Shown piece by piece: positions 36,699 through 47,800 of a DNA stretch of 64,000 nucleotides. Position numbers and translations under genes: made by a program. The notes under the pieces were generated by a model that saw only the letters and a program-made list of their open reading frames with translations, had not been told where the DNA came from and did not search any database. Source of the DNA: Andrena cerasifolii (taxonomy: Eukaryota; Arthropoda; Insecta; Hymenoptera; Andrenidae); the NCBI RefSeq assembly GCF_050908995.1, contig NC_135130.1:9913001-9977000 (forward strand), in the 5' to 3' direction. The first letter of the stretch is position 1. Every line of letters starts with the position of its first letter.

Positions 36699-38495
36699 CG
36701 TTAAGTAGCGACGTTTAATTTAGCGGTAATGTTTGAATCACCCTTACATATTTTAAAAACCTTAACAAACTTCTCTTCCGCATCTCTGTGACTGTAAATG
36801 GCGCAGCAGGGCACCGGCACCTTCGTACTTTGTCCGTGGAAATATAATAATGATAGTTTCAAAACAAATTCATCTTCACAACTGCAGTGGGATCTCCTAA
36901 ATTGCATCAGTGTTGAATGCTATTTGCATTATTTTACTCAGCCACCTACATAATAATACTAAAGAATTCGTTTATTCACGGCACACGTCTAGGTCGCATC
37001 TCCCTCAGAATGCAGGCACCGTCTTTCCTCACTCGCAAAATTCGTAATATCAGAAACTCGCCGAGCAGTTTGTAACGCTCTCCCAAGAGAGCAGCTCCGT
37101 GTCTCGTTATTCCATGTGTTTACGTTTAATAACGTAAACGCCGCCATCCCTGGGAATTCTTTATTCAATCGTAAACTTGCTAACCCGGGCCGAGGTGAAG
37201 TGAGCCCCGTTTTAAGCGTTCTGCATACGTCGACTGGGACGCAAACGGAGTATCCGGATTGTTCTTAACGTGTCAGACTGTAATGGAAAATAGGACAGTT
37301 TAATTACGTTCAATCCGAGGCAATGAATAAGGCGTGAAGTATCCGAAGTTACAGACCATTGAGAAAAATGGCCCCAGAATTTCTGATTACCTGTAACTGT
37401 CCGAACCATGATTCCTGCCGCGAAAGTGTCCGAGATTGGCAGGTCGGAAGAGATAAAGGTATTGCGCGTTTATCACGCGCTTCAAGAGTCGTCCTATTCC
37501 CTTTTTATGCGAATCGATTTCCGTTTCCCGTGGAACAGTTTAGAATACCGCGAGGGAGTCGAGATTCTGCGGATCATATAATCATATTTCGAGATTCCGG
37601 GGAGATTTGCCGGCTACATTTCTGCGCATCCAATCTACCATACGTGGAATCATGAAATGCAACGTTGGTATAAAACGTCGTACGCTAACATTGCATTGGG
37701 CGGAATCATAGAACCACCCGCTGGCGTGAAAAGTAACAGAACGGGAAGCTTTGATGAACTTGAGATCTATAGAATCCCGGGTCTAATCGTTCGTACATGA
37801 CTAGAACCTGTCTCGCAGCGCGAGCCCTATAAAAGGGAGATTCGTCAATGGATTACGGGGCCATTGTACGTGCCATACTCTCTCTTTCATCTTGCCAGAG
37901 AACTGGCGCGTGACCCGAATCCCAAGTACTTCCTCAGGGTTTTGTCGCGAGCCCCTACATCCAGTGTTGGGGATGTTCAGTGCCTGCCGAGGAACGTGGC
38001 TTGGTCCCCAACCCATCCAGCAACTCCTTGGAAGGCACAACAATGGGAGGGCCACGGAAACGGTGTCTGAGAGTTCTCGAACACAAAAGGGGGCTGGTCT
38101 CGTTAAAGTCTGTTGTTCGATATATTGGCCGCGCATATATTAAGAATAGGCGCGTGATGGACGATCTCCCATAATCGGACGTTCCTTCGGAACGAACTTC
38201 GCGGTCCAATAAGATTATTATCCGTTTTTATTGTTGGCTTTGCGGCCTTATTAAAACATCTCGCGTATACGTACAGTGGCCTGGCGCAGGCATATTAAAT
38301 AGAAGCTCTCCTTCACCCTCCTTATTCGCCTGACTTTTCGCCTAGATTACCATTTTGCCAAGCACCTAGGTATCTTTTCGATCGGATAAGTGGATTAAGG
38401 GAAGAAGTCAATGTAAAAACTGCATTCGCCGAATTTATTGCCCCTCGTTCTCTGGGTTTCTTACAGAATCTTTATTTCGATTGGTGGAATACGTA
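36699..38495. other. Intergenic, no gene supported
   Basis: Several short frames overlap at 37.8-38.2 kb on both strands, none recognisable. No element ends seen. Confidence 0.4.
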
Positions 38496-39184
38496 TTAAG
38501 GGGGAGGCCTACCTTGGACGGTCAAAACAACATGCTTCTTTGAGAATTTTTTATATAAAAACTAATAAACTTTTGTTATTAAACATTAGTCTGTTGGAAA
38601 GAGTACATCTCACGGATATTTCAGTATTTTTTGTGGTAAAAAGTATCGAAAGGTTTGTGAGTTATAGGCGGTGCTCGAGACGTCCTTTTTTTAAGCGATT
38701 TGCGGTGACAACCGTAGCTCAGTGCAAAATTGAAAATTCAATTTTTTTTAGATAATATATGAAATTATCTCGGCGCTATCGGGCCTGATTTTGGAAAAAT
38801 TATTTTCAGACAAAATGGCGGCTGTGCAAAGTTGAAACATCGATATTTGGTAAAGAATCGCTGGTTTTTCGACTGTAAAAAAAAAATTAGGCAAAAAAAG
38901 GAAAAGCTCCCGATAGCGCTTAGATTTTTAACCCTAAAATAAGCTTACAAAGCTTCAAGTAAATCGATTAATTAATTCTTCAGTTACGTGTGTCACCGAC
39001 TTCGAAAACATGATTTTGAGGAAAACGGGTTTGAAGTTTTACTTATACGCGTAACAAGTTTGTCAATTTTGATCGAATTAACTTGACGCTTTAAGGGAAT
39101 ATTTTCAATATGTTGTACTTGAAGAAAATATAAAAATTGAAACATGGATTTCTCGAAAATTTGTAGGTAGGCCTTCCACCTTAA
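38496..39184. mobile_element. TTAA-flanked inverted-repeat element, 689 bp
   Basis: The left end TTAAGGGGGAGGCCTACCTT at 38496 is inverted at the right end, whose complement reads TTAAGGTGGAAGGCCTACCT, finishing at 39184. The interior has AAAATGGCGGCTGTGCAAAG, shared with the truncated copy at 12055, and TTTCTCGAAAA near the right end. Non-autonomous. Confidence 0.75.
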
Positions 39185-40995
39185 GTTTATCAAATGAAAA
39201 TTTAAATTAAACATTCAGAAATGGCCATTTGATTCGCAACAACCTAGTAGAATACAACCGAATGTATAAGAGGATGCTTGTCGTTGAGAAAAACTACCAA
39301 AAGTGCCATTTCGACAACCTATTCTTGCTTGGCTTCAGGTTTCTATAGAATAAACGAGCGTAGTATACGTAATTTTGCTGCGACCAAGTATTTACCCGTT
39401 TTCAGCCGCCCGGAATTATTGTTTCCCGGAACCGGTCCGCAAATTTTCTGCCCGATTACGCGCGATTATGTACTAGAAACCCGACGTCGCTGTATTTTCG
39501 CAATCACGCCCACTGTTAGCCGGGATTTCCATTTCAATGAAAATCATCGATATTGTTATTGCGCCGGGGAAACGTATTTTCGGGGTGTCGCTTATGAAAA
39601 TGGATTAAATGCGCTTTGGGCTCCGGCGGAATTGTTTGCGAGACTGTACCCCGATTGGACGGCTGAAGCACGTTCAATAAATGCAGATTAATGAGCGGAA
39701 GAAATACGACTACACGGTGACCTTTGGCGATACGAATATGCCTCTTGGATGACCAAAAATGGCCCGCACGGGTGCAGATGAATCAGAAGTTGATCAGTTG
39801 ACGCGCATATAACCGGGGAGCCAGTGACGCTCTCGGGATCTAATCTTGGAGGTAGCTGAGTTGACCGGATAAAAATATTTTTAACGCAAGTTCAATAAAA
39901 TTCATTATGTGATTATAAAAATTTATTTACAGAGTAAAATCCAGTTTTCTTTTCTTTTTACAAAGCTCTTGAATTACCTCAGTTTTGGTTACGTTAATCT
40001 CCTTCTTCCATCTTCTTTGAAGGGTACTAGGGTTCCCAGGACTCACCTCTAGGTGCGCCACTGCGGGGAACTAGCCTCGCGGCGGGTAAAAATCAAGAGA
40101 AAAGCATCGGGCGGCGGAATTATCAGGGACCGTGGAGGTATTATTGGCACGGAACATGTATCTTCATACCTGGTTGTTCCTGAAACATCCCTCGCCAGCG
40201 CACGCACCGAAATGAGCCTCGAACAACGCTGTATATTGGTGGCGCATAATGGAGTTATTGTAACGAGTGGTCGCGGCGCGCTACGGCGTTATTCGTCGTT
40301 ATCCGAGGGAAACGCAGTCATCGTAACGCATAGGGATGTCAACGGGCCGCATTAATCGGGACTCCAGCGCCCGGTCCATTTTATTGAATTATATTAATCC
40401 ATTATAATACGCGCCGGTGGATTTATCGGATTGCCTGCCGGTCATTATTCTAACGAGATCGGGCTGACCGTAAAATTAGACTATCGAAACGTTTGCTGCA
40501 GTTATCGGTTGTAGCGCGATTACATTTCAAAGAGCCCGATTAACGTTATCGATGTTTGACGTATTGGAGGAAAGGGGATTACGATAGTCCATGGACATTA
40601 CGCTATTCGAAGCTCCGGTGAATTCCGATTAGCGAACAATGTTCAGTCGCGAGAGAATAGAATTTAATTCTAACATAGGGTACGGACAATATGTGGAATT
40701 CGTTTAATCATCTTAGGGGTAGTTCGACCAGCCATAGTGACCATTCTGGCAACTTTACTTTTTGTTCATAGTTTTTGTTAAAATTCCAGTTTCAACACTA
40801 AAGTTTTGACGATACCCGAATCGTGCTGCTCCGCCTGAGTTTGATTCCACATTTGCCACATCCAGCTGCGTGGTGTATTTATTCATAGCAGATAGCGAGT
40901 AAATATTAATTAATTGCTATTGGCCGGACAACGTATACATAGTTTGCTCGCTTCCAGAGCTTTATGAAAGTGATATGGGCTGTATTAATTTGCAC
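39185..40995. other. Intergenic, no gene supported
   Basis: Two modest plus-strand frames (137 codons at 39278-39691 and 100 codons at 40053-40355) show no recognisable domain or exon borders. Nothing else to annotate. Confidence 0.4.
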
Positions 40996-41004
40996 AACCT
41001 TTAT

Positions 41005-41397
41005 CAAGGCCGGCCACAGGGGGAAGGGAGGGGGTGCAGTGTGCGTAAGGTACCCGGGGCCCAGGAAAAGGAAAGACGAAGAAAAGAGAAAATACAAATT
41101 GAAAATAATGAGAACGAAGTTTTTTTTTGCTTAAAATTCAGAAAAAATGAAATTAAAATATAAAATTCTAGTATAATAATATAATGATTTAATATTATTA
41201 ATGATTTGGCAGTACAAAAGTCGTTTATTTAAATAGGTTAATGTTTATTTCGTTTATTTTTTATTTTATTCTTTTTATTATTCTTTCTTTCGTGATTTAG
41301 CTCTGTGAAAAGTTATGCTGTTTTTATCGTTAAGAAATTCTTTGGGGCCCCAAAATATTTCCTGCACCCGGGCCCCTTTATAGAAAAGGCCGGCCCT
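41005..41397. mobile_element. Non-autonomous element with GGCCGGCC ends and 9-bp duplication
   Basis: The left end CAAGGCCGGCC and the right end, whose complement reads AGGGCCGGCC, are bordered by AACCTTTAT (40996-41004) and AACCTTCAT (41398-41406), a 9-bp target-site duplication with one mismatch. Subterminal GGGGCCC and GTGCAG also recur in inverse orientation. Duplication length suits a Mutator-like or hAT-like element. The interior is A/T rich without a frame. Confidence 0.7.
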
Positions 41398-41406
41398 AAC
41401 CTTCAT

Positions 41407-42893
41407 GCGTCCGAGCACCCCAAAGGGTTATGCGATCAGTTTCTCACGCACTTGCTCATACGCGCGATTATTCCCTGACTTCTTCCACACTTTCACGACG
41501 ATACCTAACCATAGTTTGCGTGTTAAATAAAAACGAATAATACGTCCAAAGAACACCCAGAATCATATAGAACGCAGAGCACAATGCACAATGCACTCGA
41601 GGGGGAAAACGCCAGCTTCTATTATTCACAGAAATATAGCGCATCCCTGGGAAATAAGAGGAACGTGTCCCAGTCAAGGAAACCGTTGGATCCCAATAAT
41701 TCTCAGTGCGGAAAATGGATCGTCGTTTAGCATAAGACAGACGTATAAGTAATTCTCAAGTTCCATTAACGTTAACTCCGGGAAGATCTATAGCCGCTGT
41801 TATTTCGCCGTTCGCGCTCCCCGTGCCGCATAATGAGAATTCGCAGAAATGAGACAATAGGTGTAATTTACTAAACGCCGGAACGTCGGATGACGTACAC
41901 AAGTGAAGCCGTTACACGGAGCTGCGCGAACGAGAAATTGAGACGTATTCGGAATAGATTGTCGGCTCTCGCGGCACGAGCATTTCCCTCGAATGTCTTC
42001 GTTCCCGGCGTAGCCTCGGTTCGGGACTATTTTACCGGTTCCCAGAGGACTGGGTCAAGAAAATGGAATCATTCCAAATCAGATTAAGCCGTGCGTCAGG
42101 GTACTTAAAACGGTTTCCATCATTCGGCTCCGTCTTGGTTGCCAAAACAGAAGTTTGTCTGCCGCCACGGAAGAACTGCGGCGTAAATGTGAGGTTATGA
42201 GAAATTATCGCGTCACGTGACGGAGGTTAGATCCGACGCTGTCGTACAGTGGGCGCCGCGAGCTAGCTAAATGATTATACCGAAACTTAGCTGTTTCAAT
42301 TCGCACCGGAGGCATCTACACACCCACCGCTACAGACCCTCTCTGCTTTCGACGAGCAAGAAAATTGAGGGAACAATAGGAGGCACGGAAAGACGGCGGA
42401 AAAAGCAGGAGTGGAAGAGTAGAAGGAGGTATGGGGAAATGAGAAAAAGGAAGATAGGATATTGTACGCTGCCCCGAGCTGCAAGATGTGGATACGAAGT
42501 CTAATACAATTGCTTCTGCAGCAAGTTCCTCGAGCACAGTGTTATAGACTGTGCCTGGCTATAGAGCCGGCCTTTTCTCTCGCTCGATGTTCATAGCAGC
42601 AGCCGAGGTATCTTGCTACGAGTGCAGTTACAGAGCTCGCTCTAACGGTGTGCTGCGCTCCTTATTAATAGGTGCACTTGGAAACTGTGCGCCACTGGGC
42701 CGGTCTGCCGGGTGAAAGGTTAACAATGGGCCTGCGAGCTGGGGCGGGAACGGGACGGGGTTCAATAGCTGTTGCCATTATTTATAACACGTCGTTCCAC
42801 GCGAGGAATAACTAAACCGGCAAGTAAAACGTTCTTTCGTTTATTAACGCTGGCCTTGAATTCGTTTCACACTGGCCGAGAGATTTACGCGTC
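41407..42893. other. Intergenic, no gene supported
   Basis: It includes a purine-rich tract at about 42358-42460 and a palindromic E-box at 42211-42222, and otherwise only short frames. Confidence 0.4.
42211..42222. promoter_or_regulatory. Palindromic E-box CGTCACGTGACG
   Basis: A second perfect GTCACGTGAC core in the window. It lies about 2.6 kb beyond the 3' end of the leucine-rich-repeat gene. Function is inferred only from the motif. Confidence 0.3.
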
Positions 42894-42901
42894 CGCCAAA
42901 C

Positions 42902-43072
42902 CAGAGACGCGCAAAATTTGTATTTAAATAAAATTTCGAATAAAAGTGAACAAAATTATTCGCCATGTGGCGAATAAAGTTAACTGGGGTTAACGAACGA
43001 ATGGCGAATGACTTTTTTAACTTCTATTCGTTATAGAAATTTTATTTACAATAAAAATTTTGCCCATCTCTG
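42902..43072. mobile_element. hAT-like MITE, 171 bp (copy 2)
   Basis: CAGAGACGCGCAAAATTTG at the left and the inverse of CAGAGATGGGCAAAATTTTT at the right are the terminal repeats. They are bordered by CGCCAAAC (42894-42901) and CGCTAAAT (43073-43080), an 8-bp duplication matching at 6 of 8. The central hairpin uses TTATTCG/CGAATAA arms, as in the copy at 28097-28269. Confidence 0.8.
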
Positions 43073-44831
43073 CGCTAAATATTACAATAGGTAGATATCG
43101 TCAAAATATCGCGAGCAAACGCGACAGAGACTGACAATCAGGTCGTAGTGTTTTTGACAAGGGAACGTGAGCGGAAAAGTGAGGTTAGAATGTAATTGTT
43201 CCAGACAGTACTTCATATTTGATAGAAACTCCTTTATTATTGAAGTGAACAGAATTGAACGATGACAATTGATAATTAGAGCGTGAGAATAGTGTAGGAC
43301 TTAGTCGACGACGCGTCGAGAAATTCTATTCGAAGGGATATAATGTTGAATCTACTGTAAAAAATGGAGCTAAGGTTTCTTACCGTTTCGTCGAAATTTT
43401 GATGACCAATTGTGACATTTCCTCTTAGCAGCATCGTGGTAGATACGCCGGCTTTGAGTTCCTTCGAAATAAAGCGGGACCAGCAGGCGAAGGCGAATAA
43501 AGGGAAGCATTGGTTCGTAGCTTTGGTGTATTTTTATTAACCGAAATCCTAGGCTATAATAAAGAATGCTATGTGTATACATATCCTCTACCTATGTACA
43601 ATAAATCCATCTTTCACATCGTTACCATTATAACATTTGGCAACTTCAACCCAATTTTCTGTTCTCTTATTCTTGGCAGGAATTACGCTTGAATTTTTTT
43701 TTTTGCGCGCGATTTTAGATGTTTCAATTCCCGGTTGTGATCAGCAACGCGGTTGTGAGTTTGGGGATAAGACTGCAACTTCCGGATCTTCCTGGCGTGG
43801 TCGCTCGCGGGGGGGTAAAATGAGACATGTCGCGTCTTCTAAAAGACAGTTCCTTACTTAAATTTAGTGCTGATCTTTGGGTCTATCGATACGAGTAAGT
43901 GTAATATTGCTTACGCAGCACTATAGAGACGAGGTTTCCTCGTGAAATATACGGGCACCGATACGAACATCGTTTAAGTCGCAAATAGTTTACGTGCTAT
44001 TATTTACAAAAAAAGTGTCACATGGTATGATACATTCAACATGAGCGTCAAAATCATGAGGGGGAACGGCTTTAAAAAATCAGTCTTCACAGCAGAGATT
44101 CAACGTTTCAAAAAGGGGTCGATAATATCGTTGTTTGGTTCTCGCAAATGGTCGGAGGATCGGTTTCAGCAATAGTCAATGGTCGCGGCTTATTAGAAAT
44201 GAAAATCCGCGGGTAATCAGTCGACAAGACGTTAGTACCTCGTTTCTGAGCAACACCTTCGAGTCCCCTAGTTCAGATTCCCTTCTGAACCGGGAAACCT
44301 TTGAATTCTACCCTAAATTTTTAAACTTTGGCACGGGATAGAGGTCTTATTCTTCATTGGTACATCCACCCGTTTCGCTCGACTGTAATATTTAAAATAT
44401 TCCTTCGAGCAGATCAACAGATGCGTCGAAATCTCTGGGACGTATCATCGAACTAGCACACTCAATCCAGAATTAAGATCTACATCAGTTTTTGGCACTT
44501 TTCACAATTGAATCTCCCGCTTCGCGCTGTCAGACATTTCCCTGAAAATTGTTCGGTGTGACTACCACTATTAACCGCAGTCTCTCACCAAAACTGAGCA
44601 ACCATAACCTCACATTTTGTACCCGAAAAGTATCGTACCTTGAACAACGAGACGGTAACTGATACCATTTTGCGGCGGGACACTATCTGCTCACTCTTCT
44701 TCGGCATCTTCCACTGGACTGGGCCTCGAGTTCGGCGATCATGGTTAACCAAAGATACCCGCACAGCTGGGAGCGCTCTTCATCTCGTTACCACGGCGAT
44801 CAGTCTCTGCGTGAGACTCTTTGGATTTGTG
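43073..44831. other. 3' flank of the leucine-rich-repeat gene
   Basis: It lies downstream (lower coordinates) of a minus-strand stop codon. A minus-strand AATAAA at 43533-43538 could end a 3' UTR of about 1.3 kb. That is uncertain, and no other gene is seen. Confidence 0.3.
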
Positions 44832-47800
44832 CTACGAGTTCAGAGGCGTGGTACCAATGTTGCTGATGAAGCTGGGGCAGGCGTTGTCAGCCCTGTCACC
44901 GCTCTGCAGCGAGAAATGCCTGTACGACATATAGGCCTGCGGGTTCGAGGATAGGGGCTGGTCTCTCTTCTCGGTAGATCTCTGCTTCTTCATCTTCATG
45001 TAGCCCAGCACCGATATCAGCACGACGAACACAACGAAGCCCATGCAGCTGCCGACTATCAGGCCTAATCTTCTGGTTAGGATGTTGGCCAGGCCTCCTC
45101 TGTCGCTCATAGTACCGTCTCCAACTATCGAATCCGGCGCGTCCAGGGTTCTGACCTCTGTGCATCGACTTGTGGGCGAATTAACCATCATGGGGAGGGC
45201 AGAGCCCTCGATCACGTCGTCGTGAGAGGCGTTCCACTGCCAGGAGCCAATGTCCTCCGGGATTGGCGTACCCCAACTGCCCAGCCCGAGGACGCAAATC
45301 AGATACCGAGTGTCCGAGGCGAGCTTCGTCAATCTCACTGAACGTGCCTTTGGGTCGAGCAGCTTGCCTCGTACCTGGAAAATGAATGGAGCCTCGTGAG
45401 TCACTTATTTATTGAGGGAACTGTACTGCTAGCTCCTCTGCTACGAGTTTGGAATCGACAATAAAGCTGCCGCAATTTGTACAGGTGTATGCTTTTATTA
45501 AGAGACTCACCTCGTCTACATTGTCCAGCGCATGGTATGCTACTTGGTAGCCATGAAGACCGGAATGGTTTCTGCTCTGCCACGACACGAGGACGGAGAA
45601 CGGCTGGATGTCTTGAATCGCGAGTTTCAGGACCAGCGGAGCAGAGCAGAAAGCGTGAGGGTCGAGATCGAGGAAAACTAGACCACGTAGCTCTGGCGGC
45701 TGCTCGCATCTCAGCAAGCCAACCTCGACATCTCCGACCCCAACACCGTTTCTTTCACGACCACGACCGCGGCCACCACCCACTCCGCTAACTAGCTTTT
45801 GATGATCCCTCAACCATTCCCAGAGTTCTTGCGACTCGCAGCCGCAGTGCAACGGATTCTCTGCGAGCAGTGACGGAATGACCGAGTCAGAAGCTGGATT
45901 TGCACCTTCTTAATGTAATTGATGGCATTCATGAGAATGCTGTGCCGCTGGGGTTGCTTAATTAACGGGATGTAGGGAGACTAATTGAAATTAGACCAAT
46001 TGTTAAGTGGCATGTGGACAAGCAAGGTTGGTCTACTGGAAGCTATTGAAGTATTGATTCGAAATGTCGCACGGTTTGTGTGGCGCATCCACAACCATCA
46101 CCTATAGATCGGAGATTCTTCTACGGGGGATTAGGGGTACCAGCTGGCGGACTTTATACTTCCGTAAGGCACCAGTTTGCAGATTTCAGAGGATAGGATG
46201 AGACAGAATGGCGGAGCGTGTTTGATTGTCCCGTTGTTCAGTATCGATTCGAGACGATTGTACGTGACCAGTGATATGATTAGATTTCCAGCAGCAATAA
46301 CTCCATTTGGATCGATAGCTGTGATACGTATACTGTTATTCCCTCTGCCGCTCACATGTCCATTGAATAAAAGTCTCCCGTGCAAATGGGACATTGATAC
46401 AGCGTCAATTAAGCCACCAATTTTCCTCTTTCCTGCGTACTTTTCTTTTACGATATTTTAAGGTACTGCGATTCTACATATTCTTCTATTTTGTGCTAAT
46501 ATTACTTTGTAAAATGAAACTAAGTAGGAATTCAAAGGCTGTGTTAGCGGAACACTGATACACATTTACAAAGCGTAGGGAGAACTGTAAATGAGAAGTG
46601 TACATCTTACAATTATTCACCACTAATTACGTTACCTTCAGCGCGTAAGCTCCGTATCTGGGTCTCTAGGGGTCGGAAGGCGTTCAATGGCAGGTTCTCT
46701 AAGTAATTTCTGCTTAGATCCAACAGTCGTAGCTTCTTCAGGGGCCTAAATGCTTCGCTCGAGATGGCATTGATCCAATTACCGTACAAATGCAATTCCA
46801 CTAGGCTGACTAGGTTCTTGAATGTCACCTTGCCCACGATTCCGATCTGGTTATACGAAAGGTCGAGTATCTGAAGCGACTTCAGGTCTTCAGGAAATTC
46901 TTCGAGCTCCTTCAGTCGATTGTGGGTCAGGTTCAGGATCCTCAGATGTTCCATGCCCTGCAACCTCTCTTTGGGCAGGATCTCCAGGCTGTTCATTCCG
47001 AGATGCAGCGTGAGAAGGTTGGGGAGACTTCTGAACGCACCTGGGGATATCCTCAGGATGCAATTTTGGCTCAGGAACAGGTGCAACAAAGCGGGGAAAG
47101 CTTCAAAGTCCTGGGACGTAACTATGCTGAGATTGGTGCCGGATATGTGGACCTCTTGAAGAGTAGGGTACATAGGTTCGGATGGGAGATCGTGAATCCT
47201 ATTTAATGGATTCCTCGTCAGGTTCAACCACATTAACCCCACAAGGTTCTGGCCAGATAACGCCACAGCTGGGATCTGCCTGAACTTATTGTCGGACAGG
47301 TCCACTTTACGCAGCATAGACGAATGAGCGAAAAAATTGGCTGGAAGAGCGTTCAGATGATTGTGGCTGAGGTCCACCGAGATCAGGCGTGACAGATTGG
47401 CCATCGCGAAGCCGGACATCGTCTCGATGCGATTGCGGCTGAGGTCTAACTCCCTCAAGTATTTCAGGCTGGCAAAGCTGGCAACGTCCACGTTCGCGAT
47501 CTCATTATTGGACAACGTGAGGATTTCCAGATTCTGAGCGCTAGACAGCGCTGAATACGGGATGTCTTGGAACCGATTATGGTCCAATCGAATCTCCCGG
47601 AGCAACAGCAGCCTGTCGAAGATACCAGGTGGTAGGCTACGAAGATAGTTCCAGTTTAGGTGTAGGCGAGCCAAGTTCCGGTTTAGAACGAAAATGTTCT
47701 CTGGCAGCAGGGAAATCTGCGCTTTGTCTAGAAACAAGTCCTGCAAAGATGGAAGTCCGTTAAGGCTGTGGTCCGAAACTTGACTGAAGTTGTTGCCGGA

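Noticed and set aside
39278..39691. 137-codon plus frame
   Set aside because: No recognisable domain or exon boundaries; adjacent to but not part of the 38496-39184 element.
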